DNA of 37,153 nucleotides from an uncultured Photobacterium sp. Its GTDB lineage: Bacteria; Pseudomonadota; Gammaproteobacteria; Enterobacterales; Vibrionaceae. Made by a program: the position numbers and the translations under genes. The notes beneath the pieces were generated by a model. The model did not search any database and was not told the origin of the DNA. It worked only from the letters and a program-made list of their open reading frames with translations. Below are positions 7,548 to 16,521 of this stretch, in pieces. The stretch covers positions 1 through 37,153 of the forward strand of contig CAMQXY010000021.1 in the NCBI GenBank assembly GCA_947039005.1. Reading direction: 5' to 3'. Numbering within the stretch: the first letter of the stretch is position 1; every line of letters starts with the position of its first letter.

Positions 7548-8834
7548 TTAATGTAAAATAACTGTATACTTATTTCTTCCAGTACGCTTTGACTCATAAA
7601 GAGCTTCATCTGCATATTTAAACGCATCAGATAACATAACATTACTTGGCGATAAAAAAGCACCAATTGATATAGTTATATCTATATTACATATTTTTTT
7701 ATCACTTATTACATGCAATAATTCATTAAGCTTTATATGTAAATCAGTAATACTCATAACACCATCTAATAGAACAACAAACTCTTCACCACCCCATCGA
7801 ATCCCTATATCTGTTTTCCTAATAGCATTTCTAATCCGATCTGATACTTCAGCTATTACAGAATCCCCAATTGGGTGCCCATATGTATCATTTACTTTTT
7901 TAAAATGATCAATATCTATAACTATAATACAATTAATACTATGACTCGTAGTATTAAAACAATCTTTTCTATAAAATCCAGTTAATTTATCTTTTTTATT
8001 ATCATTTATATTTTTTATCAAAAGTGAAATAGATTCATGTGCTACAAATAAAAATAGATAAATAACAATAACTAGCAATGGAAAAAAGAAATAACTTCTT
8101 TGTATTGGTATCTCTACAGGATCACAATATCGCTGTTTCGCTATAATATTAAAAACAAACGTCTCGATATCTATATTTTCATCAATCCTAAAATAAGTTA
8201 GATTTCGTTTATTAAACTCAGATACATAATCACTCAGGAAACCAGCCTTTATATCTAATGATAATATTGATTCTATTTTCCTATCTAAATACAATGGGTA
8301 ATATATTGATATTATTTCTTCATTTGTTTCATCTTCAATATATGGCCCATACACTTTAATGGTTTCATATACGGTTAAATTAGAACGTTCTAAATTACGT
8401 TTTATTCTCTCTGATTTTACTAAATAGTTAAAATAACTTTTATTCTTCATTCCATGATTTTCTAACAGTTCTTTATATCCATCTCTATATGGTTTAATAT
8501 ATATATAATTAGGATAAATATTTGCTACCGTCCATAAATTATCATTAACTATTCTATTTTTAGAAACAAGATGAAAGAAATCCTTAATTATTTCAGATAT
8601 ATCATTTACTTTATCATTGTTTTTAGGATTATTAAGGTATAATAAATCACTTGTTTCATTTGTTACTAATTTTGCGTTAAATGCATTAATTTGATATCTA
8701 TAAATAGTATCACTTAAAAATCTAAAATGTTGTTCAACTTCATATTCAAGTTTATCTTTTTTAATCTCTGTGAAATTCAATGCGACAAAAAAAGATATTG
8801 TAACCATTAAAAACAATTTATATATTTTAATCAT
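7548..8834 (-). CDS. Membrane sensor diguanylate cyclase (GGDEF)
   Basis: The protein has 428 residues. A membrane segment at about 7-22, a periplasmic sensing region of about 220 residues (alpha/beta, Cache-like in appearance but not assignable) and a second membrane segment at about 247-268 precede a cytoplasmic GGDEF domain from about 285. The domain has VIDIDHFKKVNDTYGH, the active site GGEEF at 348-352 and the inhibitory R-x-x-D (RKTD, 339-342) five residues before it. It should therefore make c-di-GMP and be product-inhibited. It lies 35 bp after the EAL gene on the same strand, so synthesis and breakdown may be co-expressed. The ribosome binding site is weak. Confidence 0.92.
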   Translation of the reverse strand: MIKIYKLFLMVTISFFVALNFTEIKKDKLEYEVEQHFRFLSDTIYRYQINAFNAKLVTNETSDLLYLNNPKNNDKVNDISEIIKDFFHLVSKNRIVNDNLWTVANIYPNYIYIKPYRDGYKELLENHGMKNKSYFNYLVKSERIKRNLERSNLTVYETIKVYGPYIEDETNEEIISIYYPLYLDRKIESILSLDIKAGFLSDYVSEFNKRNLTYFRIDENIDIETFVFNIIAKQRYCDPVEIPIQRSYFFFPLLVIVIYLFLFVAHESISLLIKNINDNKKDKLTGFYRKDCFNTTSHSINCIIVIDIDHFKKVNDTYGHPIGDSVIAEVSDRIRNAIRKTDIGIRWGGEEFVVLLDGVMSITDLHIKLNELLHVISDKKICNIDITISIGAFLSPSNVMLSDAFKYADEALYESKRTGRNKYTVILH

Positions 8835-8869
8835 ACGAATACAACACTAAATAAAGAATAAAATTACCA

Positions 8870-9601
8870 CTATAATATATTTATCTTTTCAATAGGCATT
8901 GGTTTATGATACAAGTATCCTTGATATAATTTAATGCCAGCATCATTTAATAATTTAGCTTGCTCTATCGTTTCTACACCTTCAGCAATCACAGTTAAAT
9001 CCAATTTATCTGATAATGCTATAATTTCTTTTATTTCATTTAATTTATTAACATCACTATCAATTAATGATACGAATTTTCTATCTATTTTAATGATGTC
9101 AAATTTATACTTAGATAATCGTTTATTGTTATTAAGACCACAACCAAAATCATCAATAGCTAATTTGACACCATGCTTTAATAACATATCTAATTTAAAT
9201 ATAAATTCATCTTCATAATCAATAATATCATCTTCTAAAATTTCTATTACAATATTAATATGTTCATGCAAAGAAAGTATATCTTCAATTATAGTTATAG
9301 ACAGTGAGTCACTGTATATATTAAGATGAAGATCAAGATGTAAATAACATTGTTGACAAAAATAATAATTTAATTGTTCTATAATACTAGCAGTCCATTC
9401 CTCTAACAATTTACGGTTAGATTTCAAATCTCCAATAAACTCATAAGGTAAAATCACCTCATTATCAGATCTTATCCATCTTGATAATACCTCGAATCCT
9501 TTAATATTATTATTAAAATCAACAATAGGTTGTAAATAAGGTTTAATTTGCTTTGTTTTAACTGCTAGTGACATTATATTAAGTTTATTATTATCTATCA
9601 T
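8870..9601 (-). CDS. EAL-domain c-di-GMP phosphodiesterase, stand-alone
   Basis: The protein has 243 residues and is almost only an EAL domain, with no membrane segment. All catalytic positions look intact: EVLSR (37-41, the EAL motif), Asn94, Glu120, DDFG (150-153), Lys171 in KID, EGVE (207-210) and Gln227 in YQGY. It should hydrolyse c-di-GMP to pGpG. It has no sensor domain of its own. It is the first gene of a pair with the membrane GGDEF protein, which could supply or oppose the signal. Codon use is very AT-rich. Which process it controls is unknown. Confidence 0.92.
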   Translation of the reverse strand: MIDNNKLNIMSLAVKTKQIKPYLQPIVDFNNNIKGFEVLSRWIRSDNEVILPYEFIGDLKSNRKLLEEWTASIIEQLNYYFCQQCYLHLDLHLNIYSDSLSITIIEDILSLHEHINIVIEILEDDIIDYEDEFIFKLDMLLKHGVKLAIDDFGCGLNNNKRLSKYKFDIIKIDRKFVSLIDSDVNKLNEIKEIIALSDKLDLTVIAEGVETIEQAKLLNDAGIKLYQGYLYHKPMPIEKINIL

Positions 9602-10296
9602 ACAAATTCTTAGTACTCAATTATTCATCTTGATAATTTCCTTATTTATTCATGAAAAATATTCATGAATCATTTATCCTTAAATGATATTAATCATTAG
9701 CGATTATATTAGCTATACCAACTTTCATAATGATCGCTATTACTTACATCGTATCTTTATTATTAAATGATCAACCTACCAATTATCACCATTAATATAT
9801 CAATGATAATATATACCTATTTTATTACTTGTTAAATTCATGAAATTCAACATGGAAAGAGTATAAACATAAATATAATCTATGTAATTAAAAATGATGT
9901 TTTTATCGTTAAAATACCTAAAAAAAAGACAATATTGACCGATAAAATTATAAATTAAATGATTAAGATCACGTTTAATATTCTATTTTACAAATACTAA
10001 AAATAAATATTCCCCAAACACTAGTTATATTCCTTTAAGGGACATTAAGAGCGAAGTGATATTTACTTAAACTGATTAATATTATTTATAGTGACAATAA
10101 TAAATTTAGAATCATTAAATTAATTATTAGCTATCCTATAAAAACAAGCAACGAACGCAATATTTATCTAAAGATATTTTTTCTCTTGCTTTATTGATCC
10201 ATTTTGATTTTTCATACTAGACATTAAACTATTATATTTCCGTATGGTTTAGATAAAAACAATTAATACTTGTTGTCATTTTAATGGGAAAATAAC
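9602..10296. other. Long AT-rich intergenic region, no gene seen
   Basis: About 700 bp with no convincing reading frame in any frame. It contains short palindromes (for example ATTCATGAAT near 9660) and must hold the promoter of the EAL/GGDEF unit, which I cannot place with confidence. A small RNA cannot be excluded. Confidence 0.4.
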
Positions 10297-10329
10297 AAAA
10301 GCGATATCAAGATCATTGATATCGCTTTT
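10297..10329 (-). terminator. Terminator hairpin with 14-bp perfect stem
   Basis: AAAAGCGATATCAA pairs perfectly with TTGATATCGCTTTT. It lies about 60 bp downstream of the minus-strand gene at 10391-10867. On the minus strand the stem ends in TTTTGTTATTTT. Confidence 0.75.
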
Positions 10330-10390
10330 TACACACAATTAAGATTATTTCATCAGCGTCACATACGATTTATGCACATTAAACTATCTT

Positions 10391-10867
10391 TTATGATTCA
10401 TTCCACGCCTGTACAAAACCGTTGGCTGAGATCCTAAAATTTAACTCTGCTTTTTGTTTATATATATTAATAAAAACCTTATGAATACTCACTGTTTCAG
10501 TATATTTAAATTGTGTAATTAAAAAGGCTAAACCCTCATTCGTTGTTGGCGTATATACCCAATAATTTTTGCTATCTTCAGTTCTACGACAAATCTTATC
10601 CATCTGAACTTTTTGACCATTGATAGTCATTGATACCGTCTTATCAAAACCATTTTTGTTACACTGGCTTAAAAAGCGCTCAAAACCATTATTGTTATAC
10701 TTTGCCTTATAAAGCGAAAAGAACACTTTTTGCTGTCCCTGTTGCTCATCAATCAATGAAGAGAGAACATAATGACCATCGATCCCTGAAGAATTCCACT
10801 CAGATGCACTTGTATAACTAGGTAATAGTGCGGTACAAACCCAAGCAAGCCAAAAAAATTTACTCAT
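10391..10867 (-). CDS. Hypothetical exported protein, 158 aa
   Basis: I do not recognise this family. A signal peptide is clear: MSKFFWLAWVCTALLPSYTS with a probable cut after TSA. The mature part of about 137 residues has alternating strands and two cysteines (near FLSQCNKNG and DKICRR) that could form a disulphide. A strong AAGGA binding site lies before the ATG. It is a single gene with its own terminator. A periplasmic or secreted location is inferred from the signal peptide only. Confidence 0.7.
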   Translation of the reverse strand: MSKFFWLAWVCTALLPSYTSASEWNSSGIDGHYVLSSLIDEQQGQQKVFFSLYKAKYNNNGFERFLSQCNKNGFDKTVSMTINGQKVQMDKICRRTEDSKNYWVYTPTTNEGLAFLITQFKYTETVSIHKVFINIYKQKAELNFRISANGFVQAWNES

Positions 10868-11263
10868 ATTATTCCTTTAACATCAATAAAATAAACAATA
10901 CCAGCATGACATTGTTTTGATCCAATTTTAAATCTTATGGCATTACTTTCTAAAAAACATCGCAATATAATAACGACAAATTCAGTAATGAAAATCTTAA
11001 ATAAAAACGAATAAGCCCTGATCACAAAAAAAATTTAAATAATATTTAATGCTGCATTTTTTTTGCGATAGACATCATAAATATTCATTTAAATTTCATA
11101 CAAAAATAATAATATTATCGTTAAAATCGACTGAATTTATTTTATAAAACCAAAAATATAAAACGAAAAATCACCTTAAAAATACCACCACCACATTGAG
11201 AAATAATAAAAAATACCAAAATGGAACATTTTGCCCAAATAATAAAATAGTGGCAATTTTTAT
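10868..11263. other. AT-rich intergenic region, no gene seen
   Basis: About 400 bp between divergent genes, with A-rich tracts (for example near 11,030 and 11,200) and no reading frame worth reporting. Confidence 0.4.
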
Positions 11264-11293
11264 TTGATAACAATCACACTATATACATATAAG
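11264..11293 (+). promoter_or_regulatory. Candidate sigma-70 promoter for the gene at 11358
   Basis: TTGATA at 11264-11269 and TATAAG at 11288-11293 are separated by 18 bases. The predicted start is near 11300, just before the leader hairpin. Confidence 0.45.
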
Positions 11294-11304
11294 TGCACTA
11301 CTTG

Positions 11305-11340
11305 ATTAATGAATTACTTATCATTCATTAATTCTTTTTT
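11305..11340 (+). terminator. Leader hairpin with U tract, possible attenuator
   Basis: ATTAATGAAT pairs with ATTCATTAAT around an 8-base loop and is followed by TCTTTTTT. It has terminator form but lies 18 bp upstream of a start codon on the same strand, so it could end transcription early in the leader. The stem is all A/T apart from one G-C pair, so its strength is uncertain. Confidence 0.45.
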
Positions 11341-11357
11341 ATCGAGCATGTTATTGA

Positions 11358-12008
11358 ATGTACACTAATTTAACTGAAAATTTAGCCGTCCCTTTATACT
11401 CATATCCTCAATCAATATTACGACAGAACTTTCTCCAATTTATTGATGAGCATATCAAATTACATAGCGATGCTGACTTCTTTGCTACCTTAGTCACCGC
11501 GAGAATAGAGACGATTAATCACTTAATGCCATACCAAACAGATAATCTATATCAATGCATTACCAGTGATTATGCACAAACAATTAATGCTGTTGTACCT
11601 TTAAATGATCTTGATCTGTATTATATTGAAATTGAAAAACAAGCTATTGAATTATTTGGTAATATTTTATCTTGCTGGGCTGAGTATGAACATTACCGTA
11701 TTCTACAGCAAGTGATTAAGCACCCATTAGCCAAGAACAAAATCCCACAACGAGTAAAGAATAATAAAAATATAACTGAAGTTGTCGCTAAAATTGAAAA
11801 TGATACGCGCTTATTTATAACGCCATATAGTGATCTTCCAATGATTCTAAGTAATGCTATTGCCTTAAAAATCATTACAAGCTTAGTGAAGGAAAAACAT
11901 TGTTACGAATTACTCTATTTTTTAGCACTTTCAGCCAATGGGGAGTATGTGATTCATTATCAGTGCACAACTCTGTTTCCTACACTGATTGCGACAGCAC
12001 ACTTTTAA
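11358..12008 (+). CDS. Hypothetical protein, 216 aa
   Basis: I do not recognise this protein. It appears soluble and alpha-helical, with no signal peptide and no full membrane segment. Residues 95-145 are rich in charged residues and look like a helical bundle. The only upstream Shine-Dalgarno-like bases are GAG about 12 bases from the ATG. It is convergent with the small lipoprotein gene, and a shared hairpin lies between them. A candidate promoter and leader hairpin sit upstream. Confidence 0.65.
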   Translation: MYTNLTENLAVPLYSYPQSILRQNFLQFIDEHIKLHSDADFFATLVTARIETINHLMPYQTDNLYQCITSDYAQTINAVVPLNDLDLYYIEIEKQAIELFGNILSCWAEYEHYRILQQVIKHPLAKNKIPQRVKNNKNITEVVAKIENDTRLFITPYSDLPMILSNAIALKIITSLVKEKHCYELLYFLALSANGEYVIHYQCTTLFPTLIATAHF

Positions 12009-12025
12009 TGTGCAATCTAACCCCA

Positions 12026-12060
12026 TAAAAAATGCTCGTACCAATTATGATACGAGCATC
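12026..12060 (-). terminator. Terminator of the small lipoprotein gene
   Basis: ATGCTCGTA pairs with TACGAGCAT around a 10-base loop. On the minus strand it is followed by TTTTTTAT, right after the stop codon at 12072. Confidence 0.75.
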
Positions 12061-12071
12061 TTAAAAATCAC

Positions 12072-12377
12072 TTATAAGCCAGTCCACATTGCAGCGCCAG
12101 CGGCCCAAACTTCAACATAATTGACATTACATCGAAATTTTAAATAACCACGATTATTATCTTTTTGATAATTAACATATACCCAACCACGATTATCTTG
12201 AGATTTATTGTCTACACTATTATCAGACATCATAGCGACGGCATAATTTGTTTTGACAGCAATACGTTGTTGACACATTTCAATATCGTTCGCTGTAGGT
12301 GGTTGGCGTGTTTCAGTAGTGATATCACAGCCAGATAATAATAATACTGCTGCTGCAACAAAGGTGTGTGTTTTCAT
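12072..12377 (-). CDS. Small predicted lipoprotein, 101 aa
   Basis: The N terminus MKTHTFVAAAVLLLSGCD has a clean type II signal with lipobox L-S-G-C, so Cys17 should be lipidated. Asp at +2 suggests retention in the inner membrane by the E. coli rule. The mature part has two further cysteines (MCQQR, FRCNV) and several aromatic residues. The function is unknown. It is a single gene with its own terminator. Confidence 0.72.
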   Translation of the reverse strand: MKTHTFVAAAVLLLSGCDITTETRQPPTANDIEMCQQRIAVKTNYAVAMMSDNSVDNKSQDNRGWVYVNYQKDNNRGYLKFRCNVNYVEVWAAGAAMWTGL

Positions 12378-12575
12378 TGGCTACTTACGTTGTTTATCAT
12401 CAAAATTATCGCTAATGAGAGACATAACGCAAGTACGCGCTTAAGCTCTGCTAGCTAATGTGCGCGGGATTTTATAGAAAAATCAAAAAAATGATAGTAA
12501 TAATTTGTCTCTTTAAACGATTTTTTGAGCGTTATCACTAATTAGAGATAGATATAGGTTATACATTAAAAACAC

Positions 12576-12613
12576 AAAAAAATGCTGCATATATAGAAAC
12601 GATATACACAGCA
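12576..12613 (-). terminator. Terminator after hypB
   Basis: On the minus strand TGCTGTGTATAT pairs with ATATATGCAGCA (two G-U pairs) and is followed by seven T. It marks the end of the hyp transcript about 30 bp after the hypB stop. Confidence 0.8.
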
Positions 12614-12642
12614 AATTCATAAGCATAAATTACAGTAATTAA

Positions 12643-13731
12643 TTACAATTGCTGTCGATTTTCGTTTAACCAGTTAAGCCATGCGTCCATCCCTTCACCT
12701 GTTTTGGCTGAAAGCTTAATCACTTGAATATTAGGATTCACTTTACGGGCATTAGCGACACAATCTTCTATATTGACATCAACATAAGGCAACAGATCGA
12801 TTTTATTGATGATCATTAAATCTGCCGCTGCAAACATATTTGGATATTTAAGGGGTTTATCCTCGCCTTCCGTCACCGATAAAATCGCAACTTTAGACGC
12901 TTCACCAAGATCAAAACTGGCAGGACAGACTAAATTACCAACATTTTCAATAAATAAAAACCCAGGTTCATTGATCGCTAATTGATGATAAGCATCATGG
13001 ATCATTTGCGCGTCAAGATGACACCCTTTACCTGTATTAACTTGAATAGCGGGCACAGCTGTCGCACGAATACGATCAGCATCATTGCTCGTCTGTTGAT
13101 CACCTTCGATCACTGCGCAAGCACACTGATGTTTTAATTTCATTAAGGTTTCGGTTAATAAAGTCGTTTTACCTGAACCTGGACTTGAAACAAGATTAAG
13201 TACTAATTGACGGTTTTCAATAAAATGCTCACGGTTATGTGCTGCAAGCTGATTATTATTACCTAAAATATCCATCTCTAATGTTAATAGCTGTCGCTGT
13301 GATACGCCTGCAACATGCACTTCCGCTTCACCTTTACCATAATGTAAATCACCCGTTTCTAAACGCTCAGGTTGATGCGCTTGATGGTGGTGATGATCAG
13401 CATGATGGTGATCGTGTGAATGTACGTGATCATTTTCATTTTCATGCTCATGGTGATGTTCATGTGCAGCCTGCTGAGGCATGGTTCCAGCAGGCAACGT
13501 ATAATGAACATGATGATGAACATCACCTTGATGGTGATAATGGTGATGGATCACAACGGCTTGTGGTGCATCTGCTGCTGAATGATGATGCTCATTCTGC
13601 TGATGCGGATGTTCATGATGATGGTGTTTATCATGGCTGTGATCATGATGCTCATGAGCATGTTCGTGAGAATGGTGTTCATGAGAGTGACCTTCAATTC
13701 GGCTCTCACCGCAACCGCATACATTACACAT
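12643..13731 (-). CDS. hypB: HypB, hydrogenase nickel-insertion GTPase with His-rich tail
   Basis: The start is ATG at 13731 (MCNVCGCGE), giving 362 residues. An in-frame TTG nine bases earlier is less likely, because the MCxxCGC start is conserved in HypB and GAGG lies at a good distance. Residues 2-7 carry the C-x-x-C-G-C high-affinity nickel site. Residues 15-119 hold 45 histidines. The GTPase domain follows, with [11 protein letters not shown] (P-loop), [21 protein letters not shown] and NKIDLLPY. HypB works with HypA to load Ni into the HycE precursor. It is the last gene of hupE-hypF-hypA-hypB and begins one base after the hypA stop. Confidence 0.97.
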   Translation of the reverse strand: MCNVCGCGESRIEGHSHEHHSHEHAHEHHDHSHDKHHHHEHPHQQNEHHHSAADAPQAVVIHHHYHHQGDVHHHVHYTLPAGTMPQQAAHEHHHEHENENDHVHSHDHHHADHHHHQAHQPERLETGDLHYGKGEAEVHVAGVSQRQLLTLEMDILGNNNQLAAHNREHFIENRQLVLNLVSSPGSGKTTLLTETLMKLKHQCACAVIEGDQQTSNDADRIRATAVPAIQVNTGKGCHLDAQMIHDAYHQLAINEPGFLFIENVGNLVCPASFDLGEASKVAILSVTEGEDKPLKYPNMFAAADLMIINKIDLLPYVDVNIEDCVANARKVNPNIQVIKLSAKTGEGMDAWLNWLNENRQQL

Positions 13732-13732
13732 A

Positions 13733-14074
13733 TTATTCAACCTCGATATGTTTAATCATTAATTCTTCTCCAGTTTCAACTTTAAGTTGATAACCATGAC
13801 AACGCGGACAACTCACGCCACGCTCTGGAATTTCTACATGTTGTTGACAATCTAAGCACCATACTCGCGCTGCAACGGATTCAATCTTTAATTGGGCATT
13901 TTCTGCAATGGTGCCACGGCTAGCAAATTCAAACCCTGTCGCTAATGCCTGATGTTCAATACATGACAATGTACCAATGGCTAATGTCACGCTTGTCACA
14001 CGTTTAAAGCCTTGTTTTTGTGCTTGTTCAACCACGGTATCAACCGTATTTATACTCAGTGATAATTCATGCAT
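13733..14074 (-). CDS. hypA: HypA, hydrogenase nickel chaperone
   Basis: This 113-residue protein is the usual HypA size. The frame is open further upstream, but MHELSLS is the required N terminus because Met1-His2-Glu3 forms the nickel site. Two CxxC pairs (WCLDC and CPRC) near residues 73-92 form the zinc site. It hands Ni to the hydrogenase large subunit together with HypB. It starts two bases after the hypF stop and ends one base before the hypB start, so translation is tightly coupled. Confidence 0.96.
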   Translation of the reverse strand: MHELSLSINTVDTVVEQAQKQGFKRVTSVTLAIGTLSCIEHQALATGFEFASRGTIAENAQLKIESVAARVWCLDCQQHVEIPERGVSCPRCHGYQLKVETGEELMIKHIEVE

Positions 14075-14076
14075 TG

Positions 14077-16503
14077 TTACGGTGCCTCTGACTCGATGGT
14101 TGAATGAAGATGGGAATGGTGAAGTGCATACCAAAGCTGTCCTGCGGCAATTGCACCATCATTTGATGGTAGTTTTTCGCCACAATACAGCGAGTGTGAT
14201 TGTTCTGAGAATTGGTGATAAATTTGATCAACTAATACTCGATTTTGAAATACACCACCACCGAGAACTACCGCATGGTTAGGATGTTGTTTAGCTATCG
14301 TGACTATCATTTTTGCAATCGCCATCAACACGCTGTGCGCTAAACTATTAATCCACGCCTGACGCTGGTCATCACAGATCTCACCAACAAGCGGTAATAC
14401 GTGGGCAAATAAAGGCTCCCAATCGATAATGCCGTCAGCGGTAATTTGAAACGATAACGGAAGATGATAAATATCATGCTTAGCGGCTTGTTCTAATAAT
14501 AATCCACATTGACCTTCATAATTAACCTTATCGACCAAACCTAATAGACAAGCCCAAGCATCAATAAATCGCCCGATTGAAGAGGTATAAGGTGAACGGC
14601 TGCCACTTTGCCATAACTGATACAGATTATTAAAGTGTGCTTCACTCCATGTAGAAAAAGCACTGAGCTGCATCGCTTTAATATCCTCAAGCGCATAGCA
14701 CTCAAGTAACATTGCCAATAATAACCGCGCAGGTTCTTTTATCGCTTGCTCTCCCCCAATAAGTCGGAAAGGACGTAAATGACCAATGCGTTGATAATCT
14801 TGGCATGATGCAAGTAACACTTCCCCGCCCCATACAGTGTCATCATCACCCCAACCCGTACCGTCAAAAGTAAAACCAAGTACCGGTTTGGTAAGATTAA
14901 ATTCTGCCATTACCGCTAAAATATGCGCATGATGATGCTGAACTTGAAGTAGTTCTACTGGCGTTTCAGAAGCGGTGATCAGTTGTTTTGCATAAGCAGT
15001 CGAGTAATAACTAGGGTGTTTATCACAGACAACTTGTGGTGCAGTCACCTGATATAAGGCTTGTAAATCAGTCACGGTTTGTTGGTAACGCTGCTCAGTA
15101 TCGAGATTATTAAGATCACCAATATAAGGCGATAATACCCACTGCTGCGGTAATGCTAATCCGATGGTTGATTTTTGTTGTGCCCCTAACGCTAACGTTA
15201 TTGTCTCGGCTTTATTGCCAAATTGACTATAAGGCGCATAACCACGTGCCATACGCAGAGTTCGTATTTTGCCCCCAGCATAGTGAACCACACTATCATC
15301 ACAGGCATGAACAATCGGACGATTATGATCAAGGACACTATCAATCGTGCCTAAAAATTGCTGCTCGATTTGCTGGATCTCAGTGGCTATGGGCATCCCT
15401 GAGACGTTAGCACTGGTCATCACTAGCACAGCGGTTGCATTAATTTCAGCTAACGCGGTGAACAATAAATAATGCAGTGGTGTATAAGGCAGCATGACCC
15501 CTAAATAAGGCACATTCGGTGCTACATTCATCGCGACATTAACCGCGAGATTGGTAGAATTAACGCTCATCGAAGTTGGGATTTGAGCTTTATGCATTAG
15601 CACAATCGGACGAGCTTGAGAATCCAATGCTTGCCATTCAATCTGCTCACCTATCACCAATTGCTGTGCAGTCTCAATATCAGCGACCATCACTGCCAAG
15701 GGTTTTTGTTGACGATGTTTAATTTGACGTAATTTTGCGACCGCTTGAGCATTGGTGCCATCACAAACTAAGTGAAATCCACCGAGTCCTTTAATAGCAA
15801 CCACAGCACCAGTATGAAGACGTTTGGCTAATTGATTAATCGCTGCTTGCTGAATTAACTCGGCACTATGACTTATCGCGGCAGATGAGAAATTATGATT
15901 ATGGCTATAATCAATAAAACGTGTCCACGGACCACACACCGCACAGCTTATTGGTTGCGCATGATAACGGCGATCAAGTGGATTTTCATACGCTTGCTGG
16001 CAATCGCTACACAATACAAAATTTTTCATACTGGTGGTTGCTCGATCATAAGGCAACGCGCGAGTAATACTGTAACGAGGACCACAATGGGTACAGTTAG
16101 TAAAAGGATATTGATAATAACGCGAGGTAGGATCGGCAATGTCTTGTTTACAGGCATTACAAAGCCCTTGATCGGGAGAAACACACACCGTAGTGCTATC
16201 ACAATGCTGACTTTTCTCGATACGAAATAAAGCAGGCTTTTCAGCGGCTGACCATAAAGAGCGTGATACAACCGTCATTTGATCAATACGGCTTAGCGGT
16301 GGTGCTTGTTGCTGAAGAGCGGCAATAAATTGTTCAAGGTCTTCAGTGTTACCTTGAGCATCTATTTTTACCCCTTCTGAATCATTAATTACCCACCCGA
16401 CTAACGCATATTGCAGCGCCAGTTGGTAGACAAAGGGGCGGAAACCGACCCCTTGTACAATGCCGGTAATATGAATATATTGTCGTGCAAAGTTGTCTTT
16501 CAC
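14077..16503 (-). CDS. hypF: HypF, carbamoyltransferase for NiFe cyanide ligands
   Basis: HypF makes the thiocarboxamide on HypE that becomes the CN ligand of the NiFe site, from carbamoyl phosphate and ATP. The protein has 808 residues. It has an acylphosphatase domain with VQGVGFR at 16-22, then four CxxC zinc motifs at 115-118, 137-140, 165-168 and 187-190. A YrdC-like domain (KGLGGFHL onward) and a Kae1-like domain with the metal motif HHHAH follow. The start codon is GTG, 18 bp after hupE. The partner HypE is not in this window. Confidence 0.97.
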   Translation of the reverse strand: MKDNFARQYIHITGIVQGVGFRPFVYQLALQYALVGWVINDSEGVKIDAQGNTEDLEQFIAALQQQAPPLSRIDQMTVVSRSLWSAAEKPALFRIEKSQHCDSTTVCVSPDQGLCNACKQDIADPTSRYYQYPFTNCTHCGPRYSITRALPYDRATTSMKNFVLCSDCQQAYENPLDRRYHAQPISCAVCGPWTRFIDYSHNHNFSSAAISHSAELIQQAAINQLAKRLHTGAVVAIKGLGGFHLVCDGTNAQAVAKLRQIKHRQQKPLAVMVADIETAQQLVIGEQIEWQALDSQARPIVLMHKAQIPTSMSVNSTNLAVNVAMNVAPNVPYLGVMLPYTPLHYLLFTALAEINATAVLVMTSANVSGMPIATEIQQIEQQFLGTIDSVLDHNRPIVHACDDSVVHYAGGKIRTLRMARGYAPYSQFGNKAETITLALGAQQKSTIGLALPQQWVLSPYIGDLNNLDTEQRYQQTVTDLQALYQVTAPQVVCDKHPSYYSTAYAKQLITASETPVELLQVQHHHAHILAVMAEFNLTKPVLGFTFDGTGWGDDDTVWGGEVLLASCQDYQRIGHLRPFRLIGGEQAIKEPARLLLAMLLECYALEDIKAMQLSAFSTWSEAHFNNLYQLWQSGSRSPYTSSIGRFIDAWACLLGLVDKVNYEGQCGLLLEQAAKHDIYHLPLSFQITADGIIDWEPLFAHVLPLVGEICDDQRQAWINSLAHSVLMAIAKMIVTIAKQHPNHAVVLGGGVFQNRVLVDQIYHQFSEQSHSLYCGEKLPSNDGAIAAGQLWYALHHSHLHSTIESEAP

Positions 16504-16521
16504 TGCTATTTTCCAGCTAAA

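Noticed and set aside
13380-13700. CRISPR-like or tandem repeat array
   Set aside because: The periodic cat/gat pattern comes from His and Asp codons in hypB; there are no constant spacers or identical repeat units.
13239-13790. Plus-strand 183-codon frame rich in His and Asp
   Set aside because: It is the antisense shadow of the repetitive His codons of hypB and covers the hypA/hypB junction; no promoter or binding site supports it.
14077-14134. Longer hypA beginning inside hypF
   Set aside because: HypA needs the N-terminal Met-His-Glu for nickel binding, which only the ATG at 14074 gives.
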